Origin: Dyella_D sp052115385
GTDB taxonomy: Bacteria > Pseudomonadota > Gammaproteobacteria > Xanthomonadales > Rhodanobacteraceae
Assembly: GCF_052115385.1 (NCBI RefSeq)
Contig: NZ_JBFRGP010000014.1
Span: 66,206-130,205, forward strand
Reading direction: 5' to 3'
Length of the DNA stretch: 64,000 bases
A program made the translations under genes and the position numbers. This document shows positions 1 to 7,970 of the stretch, piece by piece. Below the pieces are notes generated by a model. The model saw nothing but the letters and a program-made list of their open reading frames with translations, ran no database searches and was not told where the DNA came from. Numbering within the stretch: position 1 is the stretch's first letter; each line of letters begins with the position of its first letter.

Positions 1-821
1 CGCTATGCCAACGCCACGTGGATGCGATGCTGCGTGTCGACACCGACGCGATCTGCGCCGCGATCCGCGATGTGTTCCAGGAAACCCGCTGCGTGCCGGA
101 GCCTTCCGGTGCGCTCGCCCTGGCCGGCCTCAAGCAATACGCCGCCGCGCACGCATTGGACGACGCCACCCTGGTCGCCATCGTCTCCGGCGCCAACCTC
201 AACTTCGACCGCCTGCGCTTCGTCGCCGAGCGCGCCGAAGTGGGCGAGCAGCGCGAGGCGGTGTTCGCCGTCACCATCCCGGAAGAACGCGGCAGCTTCC
301 GCCGCTTCTGCGCCACGCTCGGCCAGCGTTCGATCACCGAGTTCAACTACCGCATCGGCGACGCGGCCAGCGCGCACATCTTCGTCGGCATCCAGATCCG
401 CCAGCGCGACGAGCGCGAGGCGCTTACCGCTGCTTTCGCCGCGGAAGGCTTCGGCGTGCTCGATCTCACCGACGACGAACTGGCCAAGCTGCACCTGCGC
501 CACATGATCGGCGGCCGCTCGCCGCTGGCGCGCGACGAGCTGCTGTACCGCTTCGAATTCCCCGAGCGTCCGGGCGCGCTGACCCGCTTCCTCGGGCATA
601 TGCACCCGGACTGGAATATCAGCCTGTTCCACTACCGCAACCACGGCGCGGACTATGGCCGCATCCTGGTCGGCATCCAGGTGCCGGCCGGCGAGCGCGC
701 GATGTTCCAGCAGTTCCTGGCGCAGTTGGGCTACCCCTGCCGCGACGAGAGCGCCAATCCCGCCTACCAGCTGCTGCTGCGCGAAGGCTCGCGTACGGCG
801 GCGGAACAAGTCAGCGGCTAG
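1..821 (+). CDS. ilvA: Threonine dehydratase, biosynthetic (3' part)
   Basis: Only the last 272 codons are present, read from base 3; the start lies left of the window. The enzyme deaminates threonine to 2-oxobutanoate, the first step of isoleucine synthesis, using PLP. The visible part holds the end of the catalytic domain (EPSGALALAGLKQY, then SGANLNFDRLR). Two ACT-like regulatory domains follow, beginning near VTIPEERGSFRRFC and FEFPERPGALTRFL, where isoleucine and valine act in the family. Two such domains mark the long biosynthetic form rather than the short catabolic TdcB form. The ATG at 22 and GTG at 18 are internal codons. The call is firm because the protein matches E. coli IlvA along its whole visible length. 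Confidence 0.95.
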   Translation, partial: LCQRHVDAMLRVDTDAICAAIRDVFQETRCVPEPSGALALAGLKQYAAAHALDDATLVAIVSGANLNFDRLRFVAERAEVGEQREAVFAVTIPEERGSFRRFCATLGQRSITEFNYRIGDAASAHIFVGIQIRQRDEREALTAAFAAEGFGVLDLTDDELAKLHLRHMIGGRSPLARDELLYRFEFPERPGALTRFLGHMHPDWNISLFHYRNHGADYGRILVGIQVPAGERAMFQQFLAQLGYPCRDESANPAYQLLLREGSRTAAEQVSG

Positions 822-992
822 CAGCCGCAGAAAGCAGCTTCTTTGATCCCCGTATCGGCGACCCGGGCATCGCCCTGTGCGCCAGCCGCCGATCCTGGTA
901 TCCCGATGTTCCGTGACGCGGAAGATCCCGGCGCGACCAGCGTCTGATGTCAGCGAGGCCATCCGGTCTCGTTTCGACCTGAGGATCTCCCC

Positions 993-2963
993 ATGCCGAG
1001 AGCACATGCTTTTGCGCTGAAGCTTGCGCTGTCGATCGCGCTCAGCGGCGCCGCCCACGGACAATCCACGCCACTGCAGTTGCGCGGCGAGAATCTGCCG
1101 GCCGGCCTTTCCGCACTGGAACGCGCCAGCGGCACCAACGGCAAGCTCGACAACGCGCTGCTGCGCATCAAGCAGCAAGCCGCCTCGCTCACTGCCATCC
1201 GGCGCGCGGCCAAGGCGGAACCCTATGTCACGGTCGATATCGTGGCCAAAGACGACGTCGCATCCGTCCGCACACAGCTCGAAGCGCTGGGCTTCCAGAC
1301 CGGCGCCGTCTATCGCAACGATATCGGCGGGCGCCTGCCGGTGTCGCAGATCGATCAGGCGGCGGCGCTCTCCGGCGTGCTCACCATCAGCGTGCCTGAG
1401 AAGCGCACCCGCGCCGGCCTGGTGAACTCGCAGGGCGATTCCGCGCAGCGCAGCAAGGCGCTGCGCGAGACCACCCGCGTGCGGCCGGCGACGAAGGAAG
1501 ATCCCGAGCCGCCCCAGGTGGATGGCAGCGGCCTGACCATCGGCGTGATTTCCGACAGCTTCAATTGCAAGGCCGGCATGGCTGGCGACATCGAGAACGG
1601 CGACCTGCCGGCCCGGGTCCGGGTGGTCAAGGAATCGGGCGATTGCTTCAACTTCGGCTCGGACGAAGGCCGCGCCATGGCCCAGCTCATCCACGACGTG
1701 GCGCCCGGCGCCAGCATCGCCTTCTATTCGCCGGACACCCTGGCCGACTTCGCCCAGGGCATCAAGACGCTGGCCCTGCCCACGCACCGGACCGATGCGC
1801 ACGGCCGCCGCGGCGCCGGCGCGCGGATCATCGTCGACGACCTGGGCTTCTTCAACGAGCCGCTCTACCAGACCGGCATCGGCGGCGCCGCGATCGACGA
1901 AGTCACCCGCATCTATGGAACCGCCTATTTCACCGCCGGCGGCAACGACGCCAACCGGGGCCGGGCCGCCTACGACAACAACGACGCCAGCTTTGCCACC
2001 GCACCAGTGAAGCGCGGCCCCGGCGATCTGCGCACGCCGCTCAACGTCGACGAGCGGCTGCTCAATTTCGATGCGAGCGGCGCCGCCACCCTGCACAACC
2101 TGCCCATCACGGTGGCCGCGCGTACGACCACCACCATCGCGCTGTACTGGGACCAGCCGATGACCTCGCCCAACGCCAGCAACTCGCTGAACCTGTGCCT
2201 GGGCGACCAGCAGGGCAGACCGATCCGCGCCGACCTGTGCACCGGCCGATCGGTGCTCGGCCAACCGGCGCAGCTGCGCCTCAACATCCGCAATCCGGGG
2301 GCGTCCTATCGCGGCGTGCTGCGGCTCGGCCTCGCCGCCGGCCCGGCACCCGCGCGCGTGCACCTGATCGTGCTGGCGGGCGGCTCGACCATCGACCGCC
2401 ATGGCACCGATACCGGCACCCTCTACGGGCATACCTTGGCGGCTACGGCCATGACGCTGGGCGCCGCCGACTACTTCCGCACGCCGTACTGCGATACCTC
2501 CCTGCGCACCGCCACGCTGGAATCGTTTTCGTCGGTCGGCGGCACGCCACTGCTGTTCGATCACGACGGGGCCGCCCTGGGCCGGGTCCAGATCCCGCGT
2601 AAACCCGACTTCGTCGCACCGGACGGTGCGACCACTACGTTCTTCGGCCAATCCAGCACCCACAGCCATGCGGCCAATGCCCGCGTCGCCGATTGCCGCA
2701 CCTATCCGGACTACCTGTCGCACCACTTCTATGGCACCTCGGCCGCGGCTCCGCATGCCGCTGCGGTCGCCGCCCTGCTGTGGCAGGCCGAGCCGGAAGC
2801 CACCACCGGCCACCTTTACCGCGCCATGCAGGCATCGGCGCTGGACATGGCCACCCCGGGCTTCGACCACCGCTCCGGACACGGCTTCATCCAGGCCGAC
2901 CAGGCGCTGGCCAAGCTGCGCGAAGCCCTGCGCCAAGCCAGCGTCCAGCCCAAGACGCCCTGA
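993..2963 (+). CDS. Secreted S8-like serine peptidase with Glu at the His position (paralogue 1)
   Basis: A 656-residue subtilase-fold protein with a signal peptide (about residues 1-23, ending AHGQ), a propeptide-like stretch (about 75-175) and a catalytic domain. The Asp motif is GLTIGVISDSF (D188), the oxyanion Asn lies in AYFTAGGND (N318) and the nucleophile in YGTSAAAPHAAA (S583). Where subtilisins carry His-Gly-Thr-His this protein reads DEGRAMAQ, so E225 replaces the His, and the text after it (HDVAPGASIAFYSPDT) resembles sedolisins. It should therefore act through Asp-Glu-Ser, or be inactive. GAGGA seven bases upstream supports the ATG at 993. A strong terminator follows. It is a close paralogue of 7971-9998, and the FecI/FecR/receptor genes sit between the two. 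The substrate is unknown. Confidence 0.85.
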   Translation: MPRAHAFALKLALSIALSGAAHGQSTPLQLRGENLPAGLSALERASGTNGKLDNALLRIKQQAASLTAIRRAAKAEPYVTVDIVAKDDVASVRTQLEALGFQTGAVYRNDIGGRLPVSQIDQAAALSGVLTISVPEKRTRAGLVNSQGDSAQRSKALRETTRVRPATKEDPEPPQVDGSGLTIGVISDSFNCKAGMAGDIENGDLPARVRVVKESGDCFNFGSDEGRAMAQLIHDVAPGASIAFYSPDTLADFAQGIKTLALPTHRTDAHGRRGAGARIIVDDLGFFNEPLYQTGIGGAAIDEVTRIYGTAYFTAGGNDANRGRAAYDNNDASFATAPVKRGPGDLRTPLNVDERLLNFDASGAATLHNLPITVAARTTTTIALYWDQPMTSPNASNSLNLCLGDQQGRPIRADLCTGRSVLGQPAQLRLNIRNPGASYRGVLRLGLAAGPAPARVHLIVLAGGSTIDRHGTDTGTLYGHTLAATAMTLGAADYFRTPYCDTSLRTATLESFSSVGGTPLLFDHDGAALGRVQIPRKPDFVAPDGATTTFFGQSSTHSHAANARVADCRTYPDYLSHHFYGTSAAAPHAAAVAALLWQAEPEATTGHLYRAMQASALDMATPGFDHRSGHGFIQADQALAKLREALRQASVQPKTP

Positions 2964-2973
2964 CCTCGCCTCC

Positions 2974-3006
2974 GATCGCCTTCCCGGGAAGGAAGGCGAT
3001 CTTTTT
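2974..3006 (+). terminator. Rho-independent terminator of the first peptidase gene
   Basis: A perfect 11-bp stem GATCGCCTTCC / GGAAGGCGATC with a six-base loop is followed directly by five T, 11 bases after the peptidase stop codon. Confidence 0.9.
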
Positions 3007-3057
3007 CTCCCGGAAGGTAGGGGGGTGCGGCCCGGCTTGCGTTTATCCCTTCAGATG

Positions 3058-3266
3058 ACCGGGAAAAATCCCGGTGGATTTTGCCGTAGCCGTCCGCCGC
3101 CCTGGGCGCGGGCGGCGCGGCGCCGATTCTCTTCCGGTGCCCCCGGAAGCGAGCGCAAGCCGCAAGGATTGCGGACTGTGGGCCTCGTCCTCCCCTGAAA
3201 CGAGGCCAAACCCTGGCAACAGGGGCTACCCCCCTCCCTCGTGCTTGGGTACGAGGGAGGGGTTTT
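3058..3266 (+). other. Tandem stem-loop array upstream of the sigma gene, possible structured RNA
   Basis: No gene is visible between 2964 and 3354. The stretch contains seven consecutive inverted repeats: 3058-3075 (ACCGGGA/TCCCGGT), 3095-3117 (CGCCGCCC/GGGCGGCG), 3131-3149 (CTTCCGG/CCGGAAG), 3160-3174 (CCGCAA/TTGCGG), 3181-3207 (GGCCTCGT/ACGAGGCC), 3211-3224 (CCCT/AGGG) and 3231-3262 (a 12-bp stem followed by TTTT). The last has terminator form on the + strand, so a short structured transcript ending near 3266 is possible. Its position between a terminator and an ECF sigma gene would also suit a leader or a repeat insertion. I recognise no known RNA family here. Confidence 0.45.
3231..3266 (+). 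terminator. Terminator-like hairpin before the sigma gene
   Basis: A 12-bp perfect stem CCCCTCCCTCGT / ACGAGGGAGGGG with an eight-base loop is followed by TTTT. It closes the stem-loop array and isolates the sigma gene from upstream transcription. Confidence 0.7.
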
Positions 3267-3354
3267 ACCCACGCTGGCGCGGTTCCCGAGCGAGGTAGCC
3301 TTGAACAATTGCGATACTCTGGCCCTAAGGGGTTTCCGCGTACGGAATCAGGGT

Positions 3355-3915
3355 ATGGGTGGAAGTTCGGCCGATGGCGAGCAGCCGGGACGCCAGGCGG
3401 TCAATGCACTGCCTTTTGACAGTTTCGTGCGCGAGCAGCGCCAGTCCTTGCTGGCCTTTCTGCGCCGTCGGGTGTCGTCCGAAGAAGACGCCCAGGACAT
3501 CGCCCAGGAAAGCCTGGTGCGCCTGATCCGCTATCGCGAACACGCGCCCGAATCCTGGAGTTCGCTGCTGTACCGCATCGCCATCAACGCATTGAACGAC
3601 CGCGCCCGCCGCGCCCAGACGCATTTCCAGCACGACCACATCAGCCTGGACGAGCACGCGCACGGCCTGGTCTCCAACGACCAGGACCACGAACAGCGCA
3701 TCGCCAACCTGCAGGAGCTCGCGCGCCTGCAGCAGGCCCTGCTCGGACTCCCCTCGCGCTGCCGCGAGATCTACCTGCTCAATCGCATCGAAGGTATGAG
3801 TTACACCGAAATAGCTAAGCACTGCGGCATCTCGGTCAAAGCCGTGGAAAAGAACATCAGCAAGGCGCTTGCGCTGCTGCGCAAGAAGCTGGGCGACAGG
3901 GGGCAGGTCGAATGA
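3355..3915 (+). CDS. FecI-family ECF sigma factor
   Basis: A 186-residue sigma-70 family extracytoplasmic-function factor. Region 2 spans about residues 20-85 (FDSFVREQRQSLLAFL ... DAQDIAQESLVRLI) and region 4 about 125-180, including the helix-turn-helix MSYTEIAKHCGISVKAVEKN. An open frame extends up to 3241, but those codons overlap the terminator hairpin, so the ATG at 3355 is chosen. The stop overlaps the start of the FecR gene as ATGA (3912-3915), implying translational coupling. In FecI/FecR/FecA systems the factor is released when the outer-membrane receptor binds ligand and then transcribes the receptor gene. Here the receptor begins at 4984, so a self-activating circuit is inferred. 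Confidence 0.92.
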   Translation: MGGSSADGEQPGRQAVNALPFDSFVREQRQSLLAFLRRRVSSEEDAQDIAQESLVRLIRYREHAPESWSSLLYRIAINALNDRARRAQTHFQHDHISLDEHAHGLVSNDQDHEQRIANLQELARLQQALLGLPSRCREIYLLNRIEGMSYTEIAKHCGISVKAVEKNISKALALLRKKLGDRGQVE

Positions 3916-4934
3916 ACGCCAACGACGCAACTTCACCCCGCTCGTTGCCCGCCAGCGCCGAAGCCTGGCTGGCCCGCCTGCACGCACCGGACTGCGGCCC
4001 CAGCGAACGCGCGGCGTTCGAGCGCTGGCGCGCGCAGCACCCCGCCAATGCGCAGGCCTACGCACAGGCCGAACGCCTGCACGCCAACGCCGCCCTGCTC
4101 GCCGGCGATCCGCTGCTGCGCGCGGCGGGCCTGGCCGCGCGGCGGCGCACCGCGGCGCGGCGCGACCGGCGCCGCCTGCTGACACGGCTGCTGCCGGTGG
4201 CCGCGGCGGCCTCGGTGCTGCTGGCCTTTGGCCTGCCCTATCTGCTGCGCCGTTCGCCGGCCGAAAACGGCGGCTTCTCGCGCCGCTACGCCAGCGCCAC
4301 CGAGCTGCCGCGAAAGCTGACGCTGGACGACGGCACGCTGATGATCCTGGATGCCGACTCCACCGTGACCACCCATTTCGACGCACAACGGCGCCTGGTC
4401 ACGCTGGAACGCGGGCGCGCCGAGTTCTCGGTGGCACACGCCGCTGCGCCGTTCGAGGTGCATGCCGGCGGCAACGTGATCCGCGATACCGGCACGGTGT
4501 TCCAGGTGAGCAAGGAACGCGACGCCGTAGTGGTGGGCCTGCTCGACGGTTCGGTGCTGGTCACCCACGGCGCGCAGACGCAGGCACTGTCGCCCGCGCA
4601 GCAGCTGCGCATCGCCGCCGACGGCAGCAGCGCCGTGGTCGGCGCGCTGGACACCCAGGCCGTGCTGGCCTGGGGCCAGGGCGAGCTGGTGTTCCGCCAG
4701 CGCCGGCTGGATTCGCTGCTGCTGGAAATGAATCGCTACTCGGACACCAAGCTGCTGCTGGGCGATCAGCGCCTGGCCGACCTGCGCATCAGCGGCAGTT
4801 TCCATGCCGGCGACCAGCAGGCCCTGGTCAAGGCGCTGGATGCCGGCTGGGATTTACGCGCCGTGACCACCGGAAACAACGAGCTGACCCTCTACCCCGG
4901 CCAGGCCACGAACGCCGGAGGCGCGCGCCACTGA
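3912..4934 (+). CDS. FecR-family anti-sigma regulator
   Basis: A 340-residue inner-membrane regulator that passes a signal from the TonB receptor to the ECF sigma factor encoded directly upstream. The N-terminal cytoplasmic DUF4880-type segment covers about residues 12-55 (EAWLARLHAPDCGPSERAAF). A single membrane helix lies at about 91-112, preceded by a run of Arg (RRDRRR). The periplasmic FecR domain follows at about 125-225 (RKLTLDDGTLMILDADSTV, then RDTGTVFQVSKE). The C-terminal part (DLRISGSFHAGDQQALVKAL) resembles the short receptor-contact domain. Start and sigma stop overlap by four bases, and the receptor gene starts 49 bases downstream, so the three genes form one signalling cassette. 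Confidence 0.92.
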   Translation: MNANDATSPRSLPASAEAWLARLHAPDCGPSERAAFERWRAQHPANAQAYAQAERLHANAALLAGDPLLRAAGLAARRRTAARRDRRRLLTRLLPVAAAASVLLAFGLPYLLRRSPAENGGFSRRYASATELPRKLTLDDGTLMILDADSTVTTHFDAQRRLVTLERGRAEFSVAHAAAPFEVHAGGNVIRDTGTVFQVSKERDAVVVGLLDGSVLVTHGAQTQALSPAQQLRIAADGSSAVVGALDTQAVLAWGQGELVFRQRRLDSLLLEMNRYSDTKLLLGDQRLADLRISGSFHAGDQQALVKALDAGWDLRAVTTGNNELTLYPGQATNAGGARH

Positions 4935-4983
4935 GTAACCCGCGCCGTCCCGCGTTGTCGCAACCTCGGCGCAGTTAAACCGC

Positions 4984-7845
4984 ATGCGCGCAGGCAAGGT
5001 GTTTCCGCTTCTGGCCGCGGCCCTGGTGCTGCTGCTGTTGCCGGTGTGCGCCGCGCTGGCCACGGAGGAGCGCGACTACCGCATCGCCGCCGGCACGCTG
5101 GACGATGGGCTGCGTGCGTTCGCCTCGCAGAGCGGCACGCAGCTGCTGTACGCGCCGGAGATCGTGATCGGGCGGCACCACCCGAGCCTGAGCGGACATT
5201 ACTCGGCCGACCACGCGCTGCAGCAACTGCTGCGCGGCAGCGGTCTGCGCGCGGTGGCGGTCGACGAGCACACCTATGTGCTGAAGGCCACCGCGGTCGC
5301 CACCGTGGCGATCCCTGCGCAGGATCTGCCACCGATCGAGCGCCCCTCGCCGGCGCCGCGCCTGGCGCCGGTGGAAGTGACCGGCACGCACATCCGCCGC
5401 ACCGACGTGGAAACCGCATCGCCGTTGACCGTGATCGATCGCGAACAGATCGAACGCAGCGGCTACCAGACCTTGTTCGATCTGCTGCGCGCGCAGCCCG
5501 GCATCCGCGTCAGCAACGCACCGGTGGCCATGACCGAAGGCGAGCTGTATCAGAACAACGGCCTGGCCACGGCCACCGGCGCGGCGTCGGTGGATCTGCG
5601 CGGGCTGGGTTCGTCCGCCACGCTGTTCCTGGTCGACGGCCAGCGCATGGCCGGCTACGGCCTGAGCCAGAACAACTTCAACACGGTCAACGATCTCAAC
5701 AGCATCCCGCTAGCCCTGGTCGAACGGGTGGAGATCCTGCGCGACGGCGCGTCGGCGATCTATGGCTCCGACGCCATGGCCGGCGTGATCAACGTGATCA
5801 TGCGCAAGGACGCGCCCGGGCTGAACCTCAGCAGCAGCTATGGCGTCTCCGACCGCGGCGACGCGCGGCAGCGGCGCGTCACCGCCAGTGCCGGCGGCAT
5901 GCTCGGCCACGAGCTGCATGCCCTGGTCAGCGTGGATTACCTGGAACGGCAACCGCTGCTCGGCGGCGCGCGCGACTGGAGCCGGCAGCGCCAGGCCGGC
6001 GGCGACGACAGCAGCGGCGACGCCAGCGCCTTCGTGCTGGACGGCGCCAACCTGCGCTACCTGGCGGGCGGCTGTTCGAACCGGCAGCGCAATGGCAGCG
6101 GCGTGTGCATCGACGACGACGCGCAGCTGACCAGCCTGCAGACCGGCCTGCTCAGCCGCTCGCTGTTCGCACACCTGGACCGGCGCTTCGGCACGCTGCA
6201 GGCGTATGCCGACCTGCGCTGGACCAAGATCGACCAGCGCCAGCAGATGGCGCCGCTGCGCGACAGCTTCATGCTGCCGGCGGCGCACCCGGACAACCGC
6301 AGCGGCGACGACGAGCCGATCTACGACCACAGCTTCAGCGACCTCGGCCCGGTGCGCGACCTCTCCGTGTCGACCAACCGCTTCGTCACGCTCGGCCTGA
6401 AGGGCCATTGGGACGAGTGGGACTGGGACGTGCATGCCAACGACCAGCGCAACCGCAGCGACGACGAGCTGCGCGGGCTGCTGCGCGTGGACAGTTTCGC
6501 CAAGTCGTTGCGCTCGGGTGCGTTCCGCCTGGATGCGCCCAACGATGCCGACGTGGTGCAGGCGATCTCACCCGTGCTGATGCGCCACGCGACCGCCGCC
6601 AAGACCAGCCTGAGCGTGCAGCTGACCGGGCCGCTGATGCAGTTGCCGCATGGCCCCTTGTCGATGGCGATCGGCGCGGAAACCTGGCGCGACCGCCTCG
6701 ACGACCGCCCCGACCCGCTGCTGCTGCGCAACCTGGTGCAGCAGTTCGACAGCCCCTACGAGCGCCACGAGAACCGCCACAGCCTGGCCGCCTATACCGA
6801 GTTCAATGCGCCGATCACCGCGCGCCTGCAGGCCAACATGGCCTGGCGGCTGGACCGCACGCAGCCCTATGGCGCGGCCATCTCGCCCAAGCTCGGCCTG
6901 AAATGGGATGTGCGCGATGACCTGAGCCTGCGCGGCACCTGGGCCAAGGGTTATCGCGCACCGACCCTGCTGCAGCTCAGCCGCCCGCCGGTGCTCGCGG
7001 CCACCCGCTTCATCACCCAGGTGGCCAACAGCGTGCTGCCCTGCGTCAATGCCACGCCGGCCACCGACGACACCTCGTTCTGCCAGGTGCAGGCCAACTC
7101 GGTCAGCAATCCGAAGCTGCGGCCGGAGACCTCGCGCAGCTATACCTTGGGCGTGGTGTGGGCACCGAGCAGCGCATTCGGCGCGGCGCTGGATTTCTAT
7201 CGCATCCGCCGCGACCACGAGATCATCCCGCTGCCGCTCAGCTATGCGCTGCTGCATCCGGACAGCTACCCGCAGCTGTTCCAGCGCAATCGCCGCGGCG
7301 TGCTGTACGCGCTCAACCAGCAACTGGTGAACCTCGGTCATACCGAGGCGCGCACCATCGACCTGGATCTGCGCTATCGCCACCAGACCGCCAACTACGG
7401 TCGCTACGACATCCATCTGGGCGTCGATTACCTGGACCGCCTGGATCGCGAGATGATCGCCGGCGACCCCTCGATGCGCTATGCAGGCTATGCCTCGCAG
7501 CCGCGCGTCAGCGCGCTGGCCAGCCTCGACTGGACGTATCGCCACTGGAGCCTCGGCGGCAATCTGCGTTTTACCGGGCATTATCGCTACGAGCCGTATG
7601 CGGGCAGTCCGCTGATCTGCCCGGACGATTTGCAGCAGAACGACAAGTGCAAGACGCCGTCCTTCAGCGTGCTCGACCTGCATGCCGCGTACAGCGGCAT
7701 CCCGCACTGGTCGCTGACCCTCAACGTGCACAACGCGCTCGATCACCAGCCGGTCTATTACGGCTCGCCCGGCATTGCATACAACCCGATGTTCGACGAT
7801 GTGGTCGGTCGCTATTACCTTATCGGCATAAGCTACCAGCCTTGA
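4984..7845 (+). CDS. TonB-dependent transducer receptor with N-terminal STN domain
   Basis: A 953-residue outer-membrane receptor. A signal peptide (about residues 1-28) is followed by an STN/secretin-TonB signalling domain (about 30-100; DYRIAAGTLDDGLRAFASQ ... GHYSADHALQQLLRGSGL), a TonB-box-like VEVTG near 127, a plug domain (about 135-250) and a 22-strand-type barrel. The STN domain is the hallmark of receptors that signal through FecR, and the adjacent FecI/FecR genes fit this. The substrate cannot be read from the sequence. The receptor is flanked on both sides by homologous secreted peptidases, which makes a peptide or a protease-released ligand conceivable; siderophores are the usual family ligand. 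Confidence 0.9.
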   Translation: MRAGKVFPLLAAALVLLLLPVCAALATEERDYRIAAGTLDDGLRAFASQSGTQLLYAPEIVIGRHHPSLSGHYSADHALQQLLRGSGLRAVAVDEHTYVLKATAVATVAIPAQDLPPIERPSPAPRLAPVEVTGTHIRRTDVETASPLTVIDREQIERSGYQTLFDLLRAQPGIRVSNAPVAMTEGELYQNNGLATATGAASVDLRGLGSSATLFLVDGQRMAGYGLSQNNFNTVNDLNSIPLALVERVEILRDGASAIYGSDAMAGVINVIMRKDAPGLNLSSSYGVSDRGDARQRRVTASAGGMLGHELHALVSVDYLERQPLLGGARDWSRQRQAGGDDSSGDASAFVLDGANLRYLAGGCSNRQRNGSGVCIDDDAQLTSLQTGLLSRSLFAHLDRRFGTLQAYADLRWTKIDQRQQMAPLRDSFMLPAAHPDNRSGDDEPIYDHSFSDLGPVRDLSVSTNRFVTLGLKGHWDEWDWDVHANDQRNRSDDELRGLLRVDSFAKSLRSGAFRLDAPNDADVVQAISPVLMRHATAAKTSLSVQLTGPLMQLPHGPLSMAIGAETWRDRLDDRPDPLLLRNLVQQFDSPYERHENRHSLAAYTEFNAPITARLQANMAWRLDRTQPYGAAISPKLGLKWDVRDDLSLRGTWAKGYRAPTLLQLSRPPVLAATRFITQVANSVLPCVNATPATDDTSFCQVQANSVSNPKLRPETSRSYTLGVVWAPSSAFGAALDFYRIRRDHEIIPLPLSYALLHPDSYPQLFQRNRRGVLYALNQQLVNLGHTEARTIDLDLRYRHQTANYGRYDIHLGVDYLDRLDREMIAGDPSMRYAGYASQPRVSALASLDWTYRHWSLGGNLRFTGHYRYEPYAGSPLICPDDLQQNDKCKTPSFSVLDLHAAYSGIPHWSLTLNVHNALDHQPVYYGSPGIAYNPMFDDVVGRYYLIGISYQP

Positions 7846-7851
7846 TGCATG

Positions 7852-7880
7852 TGGACGTCCATCGCGATTTGGACGTCCAA
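7852..7880. promoter_or_regulatory. Pair of GGACGTCC palindromes upstream of the second peptidase
   Basis: Two perfect palindromes, TGGACGTCCA (7852-7861) and TTGGACGTCCAA (7869-7880), have centres 18 bp apart. They lie between the receptor stop and the peptidase start at 7971. A related site, TTGGACGTCTAA, occurs at 17701-17712 ahead of another TonB receptor. A dimeric repressor or activator site is inferred; the regulator is unknown. Confidence 0.55.
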
Positions 7881-7970
7881 ATGAAATCAAGGGTAGGGGT
7901 AAAGCACCGGCATGGCGTTTCCCATAAGGCGAGGGCATTCCGTCCCGCCTTTTGACAAGGAAACCCCAAC

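Noticed and set aside
3..2936. A 977-codon open frame on the minus strand
   Set aside because: It mirrors the ilvA and peptidase genes in the complementary frame of GC-rich DNA, has low-complexity Arg/Gly/Ala composition and shows no domain.
3241..3354. An upstream extension of the sigma factor gene
   Set aside because: The extra codons run through the terminator stem and encode no sigma-factor sequence; the ATG at 3355 starts just ahead of region 2.
7852..7880. A MetJ met-box array
   Set aside because: The cores are GGACGTCC with centres 18 bp apart rather than tandem 8-bp AGACGTCT boxes, and the downstream gene is a peptidase rather than a methionine gene.
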